The notes beneath the pieces were generated by a model. That model had not been told where the DNA came from, searched no databases, and saw only the letters and a program-made list of their open reading frames with translations. From Myroides sp. 1354 (GTDB lineage Bacteria > Bacteroidota > Bacteroidia > Flavobacteriales > Flavobacteriaceae), in the NCBI RefSeq assembly GCF_030324495.1, contig NZ_JACAGN010000002.1, positions 240,733 through 304,732 of the forward strand: a stretch of DNA of 64,000 nt, written 5' to 3'. A program made the position numbers and the translations under genes. Positions within the stretch are counted from its first letter, which is position 1. The number at the start of each line of letters is the position of its first letter. Shown piece after piece: positions 18,726 to 28,451 of this stretch.

Positions 18726-18760
18726 AAAAGAGCCAGAAATGAAAAATTTCTGGCTCTTTT
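18726..18760. terminator. Bidirectional terminator
   Basis: A 15-bp perfect stem (18726-18740 with 18746-18760) around the loop GAAAA, with AAAA and TTTT ends. It lies 73 bp after the symporter stop and downstream of the convergent small membrane protein (stop at 18880), so it could serve both strands. Confidence 0.8.
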
Positions 18761-18879
18761 ATTTTCTTTGACATTTCCTACAACACTATCGCACTCCAAA
18801 TCCCCTCCTCCTTTTATCCTCTTTTGGCGAAACAAACATTCTCAATAGTGTCCTGAAAAATGATCTACTCAATCCCAGC

Positions 18880-19161
18880 CTAACTGTCTCTTTTCTTAAG
18901 AAAACACTTATAATAATACATATTAACTTCCCACATAATAGTCAAATAACCAAGTATACCTCCCAATACCCAAATAATCAAATCATAGATCAATTGCATC
19001 CCTAAAACAATAGAACGATCATCAAATACCAAAGATAACAGCATGGTTAATATCCCCACGAATAATCCAAAAATACCACCCTCAATAAAGCCATACCTCA
19101 ATCGTCCCTTTTCTATTTTCTTCTTCCAATTCTCAATGAATCTTACTTCTGATTTTTTCAT
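18880..19161 (-). CDS. Small membrane protein with two TM segments, function unknown
   Basis: A 93-residue protein starting at the ATG at 19161 (MKKSEVRFIENW). A basic, helical N-terminus (about 1-28) is followed by two hydrophobic segments (about 30-50 and 60-82) and a short basic tail ending KKRDS. This is the 2TM-domain layout seen in many Bacteroidota hypothetical proteins. It is monocistronic, and its start faces the thiamin promoter. Confidence 0.6.
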   Translation of the reverse strand: MKKSEVRFIENWKKKIEKGRLRYGFIEGGIFGLFVGILTMLLSLVFDDRSIVLGMQLIYDLIIWVLGGILGYLTIMWEVNMYYYKCFLKKRDS

Positions 19162-19234
19162 ATCCTCAATTTGCAAAACAAGATACAACATTCAACTTAA
19201 AACAAACAAAACTTGTATCCCGTGAAATAATGCC

Positions 19235-19242
19235 TATATTTG
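19235..19242 (+). promoter_or_regulatory. -7 box of the thiamin operon
   Basis: TATATTTG, within CCTATATTTGC. The expected start (about 19248) is the first base of the riboswitch P1 strand. A TTG lies 19 bp upstream of the box, at the -33 position. The same 11-mer precedes the second TPP riboswitch (34340-34347, minus strand). Confidence 0.65.
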
Positions 19243-19247
19243 CTTTC

Positions 19248-19381
19248 AACTTTAGGGGTGTCTACATCAAGTAGGCTGAGATTTTACCCTTTGAACCTGA
19301 TCTAGTTCATACTAGCGTAGGGAAAAGTAAGATGACTTCATTCGGTACATCCTGTACTAGCGTGTAGCCATTCCTAAAGTT
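19248..19381 (+). promoter_or_regulatory. TPP riboswitch with expression platform, upstream of thiS
   Basis: Aptamer core (about 19249-19330): GGGGTG, then GGCTGAGAT, TACCC, TGAACCTGATCTAGTT and TAGCGTAGGGAA, the conserved THI-box blocks. P1 can form between ACTTT (19249-19253) and AAAGT (19324-19328). Downstream, CCTAAAGTT (19373-19381) is a perfect 9-bp complement of AACTTTAGG (19248-19256), so it competes with P1. The platform also repeats TACTAGCGT (19310-19318 in the aptamer and 19355-19363 downstream). Thiamin pyrophosphate binding is expected to lower expression of thiS-thiF; the mechanism may act on thiS translation, since the complement ends 21 bp before its ATG. Confidence 0.93.
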
Positions 19382-19402
19382 ATGTATTAAAAACAATAAG
19401 GA

Positions 19403-19609
19403 ATGGAACTACACATCAACAATCAAAAATTTCACTTTGAACAGAAGCAAATCAGCATTAAAACCTTGCTAGATTTACACGGTACAACCCAACAAAAAGG
19501 CATTGCTGTTGCGGTAAACACAAAGGTTATTACCCAATCAGATTGGAGTACTTATCTCCTATCTGAAACAGATGATATTTTGATTATCACAGCAACCCAA
19601 GGCGGTTGA
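19403..19609 (+). CDS. thiS: Sulfur carrier protein ThiS
   Basis: A 68-residue beta-grasp sulfur carrier ending in the required Gly-Gly. ThiF adenylates this tail, and the thiocarboxylate then donates sulfur to the thiazole ring made by ThiG. It is the first gene after the TPP riboswitch; thiC follows after 45 bp. Confidence 0.93.
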   Translation: MELHINNQKFHFEQKQISIKTLLDLHGTTQQKGIAVAVNTKVITQSDWSTYLLSETDDILIITATQGG

Positions 19610-19648
19610 TTCCATTTTATTTGATCAGTATAAACTAAAATTAAATAA

Positions 19649-21472
<1,824 letters not shown>

Positions 21473-21473
21473 A

Positions 21474-22103
21474 ATGGTTGTAATAACCCCTGAATATCAT
21501 CCAAAAGAGTTAAGCCTCGCCAATGAAATGTTGGAAAGAGGCTTACCCCTTTTACATATTCGAAAGCCTCATTTCACTTTTGAAGAGCTCCAAAATTGGG
21601 TACAAAAGATAAGTTATCAACATCGACATCGGCTGGTTATTCACATTCCAGCCCTAGTTATGAACAATAATGAACAGGTTTTCCAACAATACGCCGAACT
21701 TATCAACAGTTTAAATGCACAATTTACCCACTTATCAACAAGTAATTGTTCATTTGTTAATAACCATGTACAAAAACTGCCCTATTTGTCAACAACTGTT
21801 CATAACACTACCGAATGCGAGAAGTTATCAACAAGTCATCAGCGCGTTTTTCTCAGTCCTGTTTTTACTAGTATCTCAAAAAAGGACTATCATCCCACAG
21901 TGGATTGGATCTCTTTTTTACAAGATTGGAAGTACCCTTGGATACAAACAGTGGCTTTAGGGGGTATTACGCTCAATCATCTATCGAGCATTCGCGCCAT
22001 GGGATTTTGTGATTTTGCTCTACTTGGCTCAATTTGGCAAGCAGATGAACCGTTAAAAATTTTTGATTTATGTTACAAACAAGACCTTTTGCTCTTTCGA
22101 TAG
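21474..22103 (+). CDS. ThiE/TenI-like protein with a degenerate active site
   Basis: A 209-residue TIM-barrel protein of the thiamin phosphate synthase/TenI superfamily. It keeps VITPEYH, PLLHIRKP and VALGGIT near the C-terminus. The central blocks are altered: where ThiE has DGVHLGQ it reads FTHLSTS, and the pyrophosphate/phosphate loop region reads LSPVFTSISKKDY. A complete ThiE lies three genes on (22815). So this is probably a TenI-type thiazole tautomerase or a diverged paralogue rather than the synthase. It overlaps thiD by 34 bp. Confidence 0.75.
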   Translation: MVVITPEYHPKELSLANEMLERGLPLLHIRKPHFTFEELQNWVQKISYQHRHRLVIHIPALVMNNNEQVFQQYAELINSLNAQFTHLSTSNCSFVNNHVQKLPYLSTTVHNTTECEKLSTSHQRVFLSPVFTSISKKDYHPTVDWISFLQDWKYPWIQTVALGGITLNHLSSIRAMGFCDFALLGSIWQADEPLKIFDLCYKQDLLLFR

Positions 22104-22822
22104 CTGGATTTGATCCTTCAGGTGGAGCTGGATTACTCGCCGATATAAAAACCTTTGAAAGTCATCAAGTCTATGGTTTAGGGATTCTTACTGCAAACAC
22201 CATTCAAACAGAAGATTCAGTTGAATCGATTCGTTGGGAAGAGCGCAATTACGTACTTCAACAACTCGAAGTGCTTTTAAAACGCTATCAACCCCGGGTA
22301 ATCAAAGTTGGTATTGTTCAATCAGGGGAAGAACTCTTACAATATCTCCAGGTCATTAAACAATATGTCCCGCGTGCTTTTATTGTTTGGGATCCCGTTT
22401 TGAGTTCTAGTAGTCATTTTGAATTTACTAAAGCTCTTAGCACCTCAACACTCCATGCCATATTGCATCAAATAGATTTAATCACTCCAAACTATTTAGA
22501 AATAGATCAATTGATTCCGAACACCAACACACCGCAAGAAAAAGCTCAATCACTTCGCTCTTCTTGTGCAGTCTTACTCAAAGGAGGACATCGCACTGAA
22601 TCCCAAGCAATGGATCAATTATACCTGCCGGAGAAAACCCATTCGTTTTATCCTCAATGTATCTATCCCACAACCAAACACGGCACAGGTTGTGTATTAT
22701 CCTCTGCTATTGCGAGTCATATTGCTTTGAATTATTCTTTGGATCAAGCAGTATTAAAAGCTAAAAAATATGTAGAACAATTATTAGCATCTAATTCAAC
22801 TTTACTTGCCTATCATGTTTAA
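22070..22822 (+). CDS. thiD: Hydroxymethylpyrimidine/phosphomethylpyrimidine kinase
   Basis: A 250-residue ribokinase-fold kinase that phosphorylates HMP-P to HMP-PP. Signatures: AGFDPSGGAGLLADIKTFE at the N-terminus, DPVLSSS, ITPNYLE, and the catalytic-loop motif KHGTGCVLSSAIA. It overlaps the upstream tenI-like gene by 34 bp and the downstream thiE by 8 bp, consistent with tight translational coupling. Confidence 0.95.
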   Translation: MLQTRPFALSIAGFDPSGGAGLLADIKTFESHQVYGLGILTANTIQTEDSVESIRWEERNYVLQQLEVLLKRYQPRVIKVGIVQSGEELLQYLQVIKQYVPRAFIVWDPVLSSSSHFEFTKALSTSTLHAILHQIDLITPNYLEIDQLIPNTNTPQEKAQSLRSSCAVLLKGGHRTESQAMDQLYLPEKTHSFYPQCIYPTTKHGTGCVLSSAIASHIALNYSLDQAVLKAKKYVEQLLASNSTLLAYHV

Positions 22823-23435
22823 TTCCATTCATTACATCAGCCAGGGAGATACCCCTCAAGAACAATTGTATCACATCGAATCCGTTCTAGCTGGAGGTCA
22901 GCGATGGATTCAATTCCGCTTTAAAGATACCCTAAACTCCATTCGATGGCAAACTGCCGAGCAGGCCAAAATCCTCTGTGATACCTATCAAGCTAAATTA
23001 ATTATTAACGATCATGTTGATCTAGCCTTAGCTCTTGATGCCGATGGTGTTCATCTTGGTCTTCAAGACACTTCAATAGCTACTGCACGTGTATTATTAC
23101 CCAATAAAATAATAGGCGGAACAGCAAATACATTATCTGAGATTAGGCAACGAATAGCAGAAGGTTGCGATTATATTGGATTAGGTCCTTTGCGCTATAC
23201 GTCAACTAAAAAAAATTTAAGCCCTCTTTTAGGATTTAAAGGTTATGAAACCCTATTGACTACATTGACTATCGAAGAAAAAAAGACACCTATTATCGCT
23301 ATTGGAGGAATTACCTTAGAGGATCTTCCCTTCTTAGAGCAATTAGGATTATCAGGTGTAGCTATTTCTTCCCTACTTCATCAAGCCCAACATCCTCAAC
23401 ATATACTACAACAATTAAATACCTACTTCTTATGA
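22815..23435 (+). CDS. thiE: Thiamin phosphate synthase
   Basis: A 206-residue TIM barrel that joins HMP-PP and thiazole phosphate. The active-site blocks are intact: [28 protein letters not shown], and [18 protein letters not shown], followed by IIAIGGIT. I chose the ATG at 22815 over a TTG at 22806; it lies just before the thiD stop. The stop overlaps the thiG start in ATGA. Confidence 0.93.
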   Translation: MFNSIHYISQGDTPQEQLYHIESVLAGGQRWIQFRFKDTLNSIRWQTAEQAKILCDTYQAKLIINDHVDLALALDADGVHLGLQDTSIATARVLLPNKIIGGTANTLSEIRQRIAEGCDYIGLGPLRYTSTKKNLSPLLGFKGYETLLTTLTIEEKKTPIIAIGGITLEDLPFLEQLGLSGVAISSLLHQAQHPQHILQQLNTYFL

Positions 23436-24202
23436 AACCCCTACAACTTGGAGATAAAACTTTTCACTCACGTCTATTCTTAGGCACAGGAAAATATGGT
23501 TCTAATGCTCAAATGGAAGCCGCTACTTTAGCTAGCGAAACGGAATTCATTACCGTTGCACTAAAGCGATTGGATTTAAAGTTAAACAACCAGACTTTAT
23601 TAGCCCATTTGAATCATCCACATTTGCATTTATTACCCAATACCTCAGGAGCGAGAAATGCGAAAGAAGCGATATTAGCTGCTCAATTAGCAAGAGAAGC
23701 CCTAGCGACCAATTGGGTGAAAGTTGAAATTCACCCTGATCCGAAATATCTATTACCTGATCCCATTGAAACCTTACTAGCAACAGAAGAATTGGCAAAA
23801 CAAGGATTTTTTGTACTGCCCTATATTCATGCAGATCCTGTCTTGTGTAAGCGTTTAGAAGAAGTGGGAACAACAGCAGTCATGCCTTTGGGCTCCCCAA
23901 TAGGAACAAATAAGGGATTGAAGACCCTTGATTTTTTGGAAATCATTATTGAAAATAGTCGTGTTCCCGTTATTGTTGACGCAGGAATAGGGGCTCCTTC
24001 CGATGCGGCCAAAGCCATGGAACTAGGTGCAGATGCGGTATTAGTCAATACAGCTATTGCCGTAGCTGGAGATCCCGTTCAAATGGCCAAAGCCTTTCAA
24101 CAAGCCGTCGCTGCAGGGCGTATGGCTTATGAAGCTCAACTGGGTACCGTCCAAAACCACGCCCATGCCTCTAGTCCATTAACTTCCTTTTTAGATCAGT
24201 AA
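23432..24202 (+). CDS. thiG: Thiazole synthase
   Basis: A 256-residue TIM barrel that forms the thiazole phosphate from deoxyxylulose phosphate, dehydroglycine and ThiS thiocarboxylate. Visible blocks are [44 protein letters not shown] (which carries the Schiff-base lysine), [13 protein letters not shown] and [16 protein letters not shown] overlap with thiE; thiH begins 2 bp after its stop. Confidence 0.96.
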   Translation: MKPLQLGDKTFHSRLFLGTGKYGSNAQMEAATLASETEFITVALKRLDLKLNNQTLLAHLNHPHLHLLPNTSGARNAKEAILAAQLAREALATNWVKVEIHPDPKYLLPDPIETLLATEELAKQGFFVLPYIHADPVLCKRLEEVGTTAVMPLGSPIGTNKGLKTLDFLEIIIENSRVPVIVDAGIGAPSDAAKAMELGADAVLVNTAIAVAGDPVQMAKAFQQAVAAGRMAYEAQLGTVQNHAHASSPLTSFLDQ

Positions 24203-24204
24203 CT

Positions 24205-25329
24205 ATGACGTTTTACGATGTTTACACACAATATTCCTGGGAAGAAATTCGCCAACAACTAGACGAAACGACAGCAGAACAAGTGTTCCAAAGTCTCAGC
24301 AAGTCAAAACGAAATCTAACTGATTTTCTTCACTTGATTTCACCTGCAGCTCGTCCTTTTTTAGAACCAATGGCCCAACTGAGTCAACAATTGACACATA
24401 AGCGATTTGGCAAAACCATTCAACTTTATACACCCATGTATCTGAGCAATGAATGCCACAATATCTGTACCTATTGCGGTTTTAGTATCGACAACAAAAT
24501 TCGTCGAAAAACACTAACACCTACCGAAATTGAACGTGAAATTCACTTACTTAAAAGTCAAGGATATGATCATATTTTACTGGTAACAGGTGAAGCCAAT
24601 CACACTGTAAATCTTCGATATTTTGAACAAGCAATCAAGCAAATACGCCTTTCTTTTTCAACGATATCTATCGAAGTACAACCTTTAGAACAAAATGAGT
24701 ATGAAATTCTGGCTCAACTGGGGGTCTATGCTGTTTTGGTTTATCAAGAGACCTATCATGAAGCTGTGTATAAGCAATATCATCCCAAAGGAAAAAAATC
24801 CAACTTTCGCTATCGCCTGGAAACGCCAGATCGCATTGGACAAGCGGGTCTACACAAAATTGGATTGGGTGTATTACTCGGTTTAGAAGATTGGCGAGTG
24901 GATAGTTTTTTCACTGCTTTGCATCTGGATTACCTTCAGAAGAAGTACTGGAAAACTAAATATTCCATTTCCTTTCCTCGATTGCGCCCTGCAGAAGGCA
25001 ATGTCGAACCTAACTTTATCATGGAAGACATCGATTTACTGCAATTGATGTTTGCTTATCGCATTTGGAATGAAGATATTGAACTATCGATTTCTACACG
25101 AGAAAGCGAGCTATTTCGAGATCATGTCATTGGACTAGGGGTAACTTCAATGAGTGCAGGTTCAAAAACAAACCCAGGAGGCTATAGTGTAGATCAGGAC
25201 TCTCTCGCTCAATTCGAAATTTGTGACAATCGATCGACAGCATCGATATATCAGCTGATTAAATCGAAAGGGTATGATCCTGTTTGGACCGATTGGAATC
25301 AGAGTTATGCTAATTTTTTATTGTCTTAA
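24205..25329 (+). CDS. thiH: 2-iminoacetate synthase ThiH
   Basis: A 374-residue radical SAM enzyme that cleaves tyrosine to dehydroglycine for ThiG. The cluster motif CxxxCxxC reads CHNICTYC. ThiH rather than the oxygen-dependent ThiO is present in this operon, so thiazole synthesis here should not require O2. It lies between thiG and thiF. Confidence 0.96.
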   Translation: MTFYDVYTQYSWEEIRQQLDETTAEQVFQSLSKSKRNLTDFLHLISPAARPFLEPMAQLSQQLTHKRFGKTIQLYTPMYLSNECHNICTYCGFSIDNKIRRKTLTPTEIEREIHLLKSQGYDHILLVTGEANHTVNLRYFEQAIKQIRLSFSTISIEVQPLEQNEYEILAQLGVYAVLVYQETYHEAVYKQYHPKGKKSNFRYRLETPDRIGQAGLHKIGLGVLLGLEDWRVDSFFTALHLDYLQKKYWKTKYSISFPRLRPAEGNVEPNFIMEDIDLLQLMFAYRIWNEDIELSISTRESELFRDHVIGLGVTSMSAGSKTNPGGYSVDQDSLAQFEICDNRSTASIYQLIKSKGYDPVWTDWNQSYANFLLS

Positions 25330-25330
25330 T

Positions 25331-26041
25331 ATGTTGGAGATACACGATTTTTTACGCTATAGTCGCCCAATGAATCTAGCTGAAGTAGGAACGACGGGGC
25401 AACTAAAAATAAAGGAGGCACGCGTATTGGTTGTAGGTGCTGGTGGATTAGGTTCTCCAATCTTAACTTACTTAGCCACATCTGGGGTGGGTTATTTAGG
25501 GGTTGTCGATTTTGATTGTGTGGAAATACACAATTTACACCGTCAGATTTTATTTACAGAAAACGACCTTGGACAATATAAAGTTGACCTTGCAGCAAAA
25601 CGCATTGCACAACTCAATCCACATCTCTCCTTCCAGATCCATAAAGAGAAAATAACGCACAAAAACGTTGAGTCGTTGTTTTCTTCCTATGATTATATTG
25701 TAGATGGTTCGGATAACTTCACTACGCGTTATTTAGTCAATGATGCCTGTGTACGGCTAAACAAAACATTGATCTATGGAAGCATTTTGGGTTTTCAAGG
25801 GCAATTGGCTGTTTTTAATCACCAAAAATCAAAAAATCTACGGGACCTATTTCCTGAAGCACCTGATCCCAAAGATATTCCCAACTGTGGATTACACGGT
25901 GTATTGGGAACTTTTCCTGGTATTATCGGTTTGATGATGGCCCAAGAAACACTCAAGGTTATCTTAAACGTACAGCCTTTACACAATCAATTGGTACTCA
26001 TTGATACTTTAAACTGGAAGATGCAGACGTTAGCCTTTTAA
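25331..26041 (+). CDS. thiF: ThiF-family sulfur carrier adenylyltransferase
   Basis: 236 residues with the E1-like Rossmann motif GAGGLGSP and the conserved DFDCVEIHNLHRQILF and GSDNFTTRYLVND blocks. It adenylates the ThiS C-terminus. The usual pair of CxxC zinc motifs is not visible; the loop reads NCGLHGVLGTFPG, keeping one Cys. The ATG at 25331 is 1 bp after the thiH stop; the frame is open upstream inside thiH. It is the last gene of the operon and converges on aat with 16 bp between stops. Confidence 0.92.
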   Translation: MLEIHDFLRYSRPMNLAEVGTTGQLKIKEARVLVVGAGGLGSPILTYLATSGVGYLGVVDFDCVEIHNLHRQILFTENDLGQYKVDLAAKRIAQLNPHLSFQIHKEKITHKNVESLFSSYDYIVDGSDNFTTRYLVNDACVRLNKTLIYGSILGFQGQLAVFNHQKSKNLRDLFPEAPDPKDIPNCGLHGVLGTFPGIIGLMMAQETLKVILNVQPLHNQLVLIDTLNWKMQTLAF

Positions 26042-26057
26042 CGTTTGCATCTTCCGT

Positions 26058-26708
26058 TTACTTTTTATCTTGGAGATACTCCATATACTTTTCACGGGGA
26101 ATTTCGACAGCCCCTAATAATTCTAAATGGGGATTATACACTTGGCAATCTAACAATTGATACTCTTTTTCTTGAAGCCTTTCTATCAACTTATGAAAAG
26201 CGACTTTACTCGCATTGGATACCAAAGAAAACATACTCTCGCCGCAGAAAACACCATGGCCAACATCTACACCATACAGTCCCCCTACGAGTTGACCTGC
26301 TTGCCAAACTTCTACAGATTGAGCATAACCAAGCTGATGTAACGCACAATACGAAGTCAACATCTCATCTGTAATCCACGTTCCATTTTGCCCTTGTCTT
26401 TTGACTTGCTGACATTGGCTAATTACAGCCTCAAAACACGTATTAAAAGTCACATCAAACAAATTTCTATTCAGAATATTACGCATACTCTTCGAGGGCT
26501 TAAACGTTTTGGGGTCCACAACCATTCTTGGATTTGGAGCCCACCAGGTAATGGGTTCACCATCTTCAAACCAAGGAAAAGCACCGTGTTGATAAGCCAA
26601 AAGTAACCAGTCCGCAGTAAGAGCACCGCCGATGGCTAAAATTCCCGATTCATGTGCAGTTTCTACCGGGGGAAAACCTAAATAATTGGGGTCTAAAATA
26701 GCAATCAT
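26058..26708 (-). CDS. aat: Leucyl/phenylalanyl-tRNA-protein transferase
   Basis: A 216-residue Aat that adds Leu or Phe to N-terminal Arg/Lys of proteins, marking them for ClpS/ClpAP (N-degron pathway). Conserved blocks: FPPVETAHESGILAIGG at the N-terminus, GAFPWFEDGEPITWWAPNPR, and VGGLYGVDVGHGVFCGESMFS. It is convergent with the thiamin operon and separated from the upstream DUF3127 gene by a terminator. Confidence 0.95.
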   Translation of the reverse strand: MIAILDPNYLGFPPVETAHESGILAIGGALTADWLLLAYQHGAFPWFEDGEPITWWAPNPRMVVDPKTFKPSKSMRNILNRNLFDVTFNTCFEAVISQCQQVKRQGQNGTWITDEMLTSYCALHQLGYAQSVEVWQAGQLVGGLYGVDVGHGVFCGESMFSLVSNASKVAFHKLIERLQEKEYQLLDCQVYNPHLELLGAVEIPREKYMEYLQDKK

Positions 26709-26712
26709 TGTG

Positions 26713-26745
26713 AAAAAAAATCCCCAATCAAGTGATTAGGGATTT
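26713..26745 (-). terminator. Terminator of the DUF3127 gene
   Basis: A 13-bp stem with one mismatch (26718-26730 with 26733-26745). On the minus strand it is followed by eight T residues (26713-26720 in plus coordinates, partly overlapping the stem). It lies 8 bp after the DUF3127 stop. Confidence 0.75.
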
Positions 26746-26753
26746 GTATTAAT

Positions 26754-27257
26754 TTAGAATGGTAAATCATCGTGATCCTCTTCCGTGAATGACGGAGCTG
26801 GAGGGAACTGTGGTGTTTGAGGCGCTTGCGGTGCTTGTTGTGCAAACTGGTTTGGCGTTCCTTGATTACCTTGGTAATTTTGGTTGAAACCTCCTGCTTG
26901 TTGTGCTGGTTGCCCCATGTTTGGTTGTTGCATATATTGATTTTGCATCGGTTGACCCATTGGTTGACCCATTCCTTGTGCAGGCATGTTTCTTTCAATT
27001 CTCCAACCTTGAATCGTATTGAAATATCTTACTTCACCTTGTGGAGATGTCCACTCTCTTCCTCTTAAATTAATCGATACTTTTACTGGTTCACCAACTT
27101 GGTAGCTGTCCAATAAATTCACTCTATCTTGCGTAAATTCAATTAAAATATCTTGTGGATATTGTTCTTCAGTAGTAACCACAACTTCTCTTTTTCTGAA
27201 GCTTGAGCTAATATCTTGTGGCTGCCCAATCACCTTAATTCTTCCTATTACTTCCAT
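26754..27257 (-). CDS. DUF3127 protein with an SSB-like C-terminal tail
   Basis: 167 residues in two parts. Residues 1-90 form a beta-rich module (EVIGRIKVIGQ, KREVVVTTEEQYPQDILIEF, GEPVKVSINLRGREW) matching the Bacteroidota DUF3127 family, which is thought to be OB-fold-like. Residues 91-155 are a disordered Q/P/G/M/N-rich linker, and the protein ends with the acidic tip DHDDLPF. That is the organisation of single-stranded DNA-binding proteins, whose DDLPF tip docks repair and replication partners. DNA binding is inferred, not shown. It lies 22 bp after the flavoprotein gene, perhaps co-transcribed. Confidence 0.8.
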   Translation of the reverse strand: MEVIGRIKVIGQPQDISSSFRKREVVVTTEEQYPQDILIEFTQDRVNLLDSYQVGEPVKVSINLRGREWTSPQGEVRYFNTIQGWRIERNMPAQGMGQPMGQPMQNQYMQQPNMGQPAQQAGGFNQNYQGNQGTPNQFAQQAPQAPQTPQFPPAPSFTEEDHDDLPF

Positions 27258-27279
27258 TATATCTTTTTTTTCCTGATTG

Positions 27280-28152
27280 TTACTTTGCTAATATCATATT
27301 CCAAGCCAAAGGTACATTATTTTCCTCTAAATACTTTTTAGCTTGCTTAAATTTCTTTTCTAAATCCCCTGACTCGACGATTTCTTTTGCTTGTGCATTT
27401 GCCGATAAAAAGGTTTGAATTTCCTCTTCCGTAGGCAAGTGCTCCACGTTTCCTAAGATACCCAAATCATTTCCTGAAAACACCAAACTATCAATGACTT
27501 CTTGCGGGATATTATCAACACCTAATCCCAAAGTGGTCAAGGGTTTTTCAACTTCAAACATTCCTTGATTGGCACGACTGTACCAATTACCTCCCATACG
27601 CGAAACCAAGTCAATTTTATGTTGGTCAATTCCTCCTTTTTCATTGAGAATAGCTTCGTCAATGTGCATTTTTACCACTTCACAAATCACTAAATTACCA
27701 GCCCCTCCTTCGGTTCCCAAACCGATTACCTCTTGAACAATACATTCAAATTGAACAGGACTCTCTTTTACGCGGAACGGGCGAACTTCTTCAGATTCTA
27801 TCATCGTAAAACCAGCTTTCACAAACTCATTTACTCCATCTTTGTACTCTGTACTAGATAGGGATGTTTGTTGAACCATATCGTAATTTACTACGTTAAT
27901 CACCACCTGCATGGTTGCTTGAACATTAAATAGCGTATGTTTACACGTATTATCACGTACACGTCTAGATGGAGAAAAAACTAAAATCGGTGGATTAGCA
28001 CTAAATAAATTAAAAAAGCTAAAAGGGGATAAATTGGGATTTCCATCAGCATCAACTGTACTAGCTAAAGCAATCGGTCTAGGACCAACAGATCCTTGTA
28101 AAAAACCTTGCAATTCAACAGTTGAAATGTCTTTTGGGTTTATTGTTTTCAT
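27280..28152 (-). CDS. Flavin reductase-like FMN-binding protein
   Basis: A 290-residue protein with a split-barrel flavin-binding domain over the first 200 residues (VGPRPIALASTVDADGNPNLSPFSFFN is the FMN-binding region). The C-terminal 90 residues are helical and charged. The ATG at 28152 (MKTINPKDIS) is preferred over upstream in-frame codons that would add a hydrophobic segment not typical of the family; a near-consensus -7 box (TACCTTTA on the minus strand, 28180-28187) also fits. The substrate and the partner oxygenase are unknown. Confidence 0.83.
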   Translation of the reverse strand: MKTINPKDISTVELQGFLQGSVGPRPIALASTVDADGNPNLSPFSFFNLFSANPPILVFSPSRRVRDNTCKHTLFNVQATMQVVINVVNYDMVQQTSLSSTEYKDGVNEFVKAGFTMIESEEVRPFRVKESPVQFECIVQEVIGLGTEGGAGNLVICEVVKMHIDEAILNEKGGIDQHKIDLVSRMGGNWYSRANQGMFEVEKPLTTLGLGVDNIPQEVIDSLVFSGNDLGILGNVEHLPTEEEIQTFLSANAQAKEIVESGDLEKKFKQAKKYLEENNVPLAWNMILAK

Positions 28153-28187
28153 TTTATTTCTTCTTTTTAGGTAGATGAGTAAAGGTA

Positions 28188-28433
28188 GTAAAAGCAGATT
28201 GAACCACAAAAAAACACAGGAAACAAACAACTGATTCACTTGCTATTTTTTCTATGTATTTCTCCACCTCAGTAGAATAGCTGTTCTCCTGAAGAAATAA
28301 TAGTACTTTATCACACAAAATTTACCTAAGCTTATATTGAAACACATCCTTTTCCGTTTAAATAAGTGAAAAGGCATCTCTTCACTTCGGATAAAAGCCC
28401 CAATCGAATGAATTATATCGCTTTTTTTTTAGT
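28188..28433. other. Divergent intergenic region between the flavoprotein and histidine kinase genes
   Basis: Holds a 7-bp hairpin, AAGTGAA (28364-28370) with TTCACTT (28381-28387), and AT-rich sequence. The -7-like boxes for the two divergent genes lie at its edges (28180-28187 on the minus strand, TACCTTTA at 28434-28441 on the plus strand). No gene is seen. Confidence 0.4.
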
Positions 28434-28451
28434 TACCTTTAAGCATCTAAA

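Noticed and set aside
21700..21833. Four TTATCAACA-like 9-mers (21700, 21732, 21786 with one change, 21825) resembling DnaA boxes
   Set aside because: They lie inside the thiE/tenI-like coding region, and three are in the same frame coding LSTS/LSTT. Each differs from the TTATCCACA consensus, and no AT-rich unwinding element, dnaA, dnaN or parAB gene is nearby. Coding constraint explains them better than an origin.
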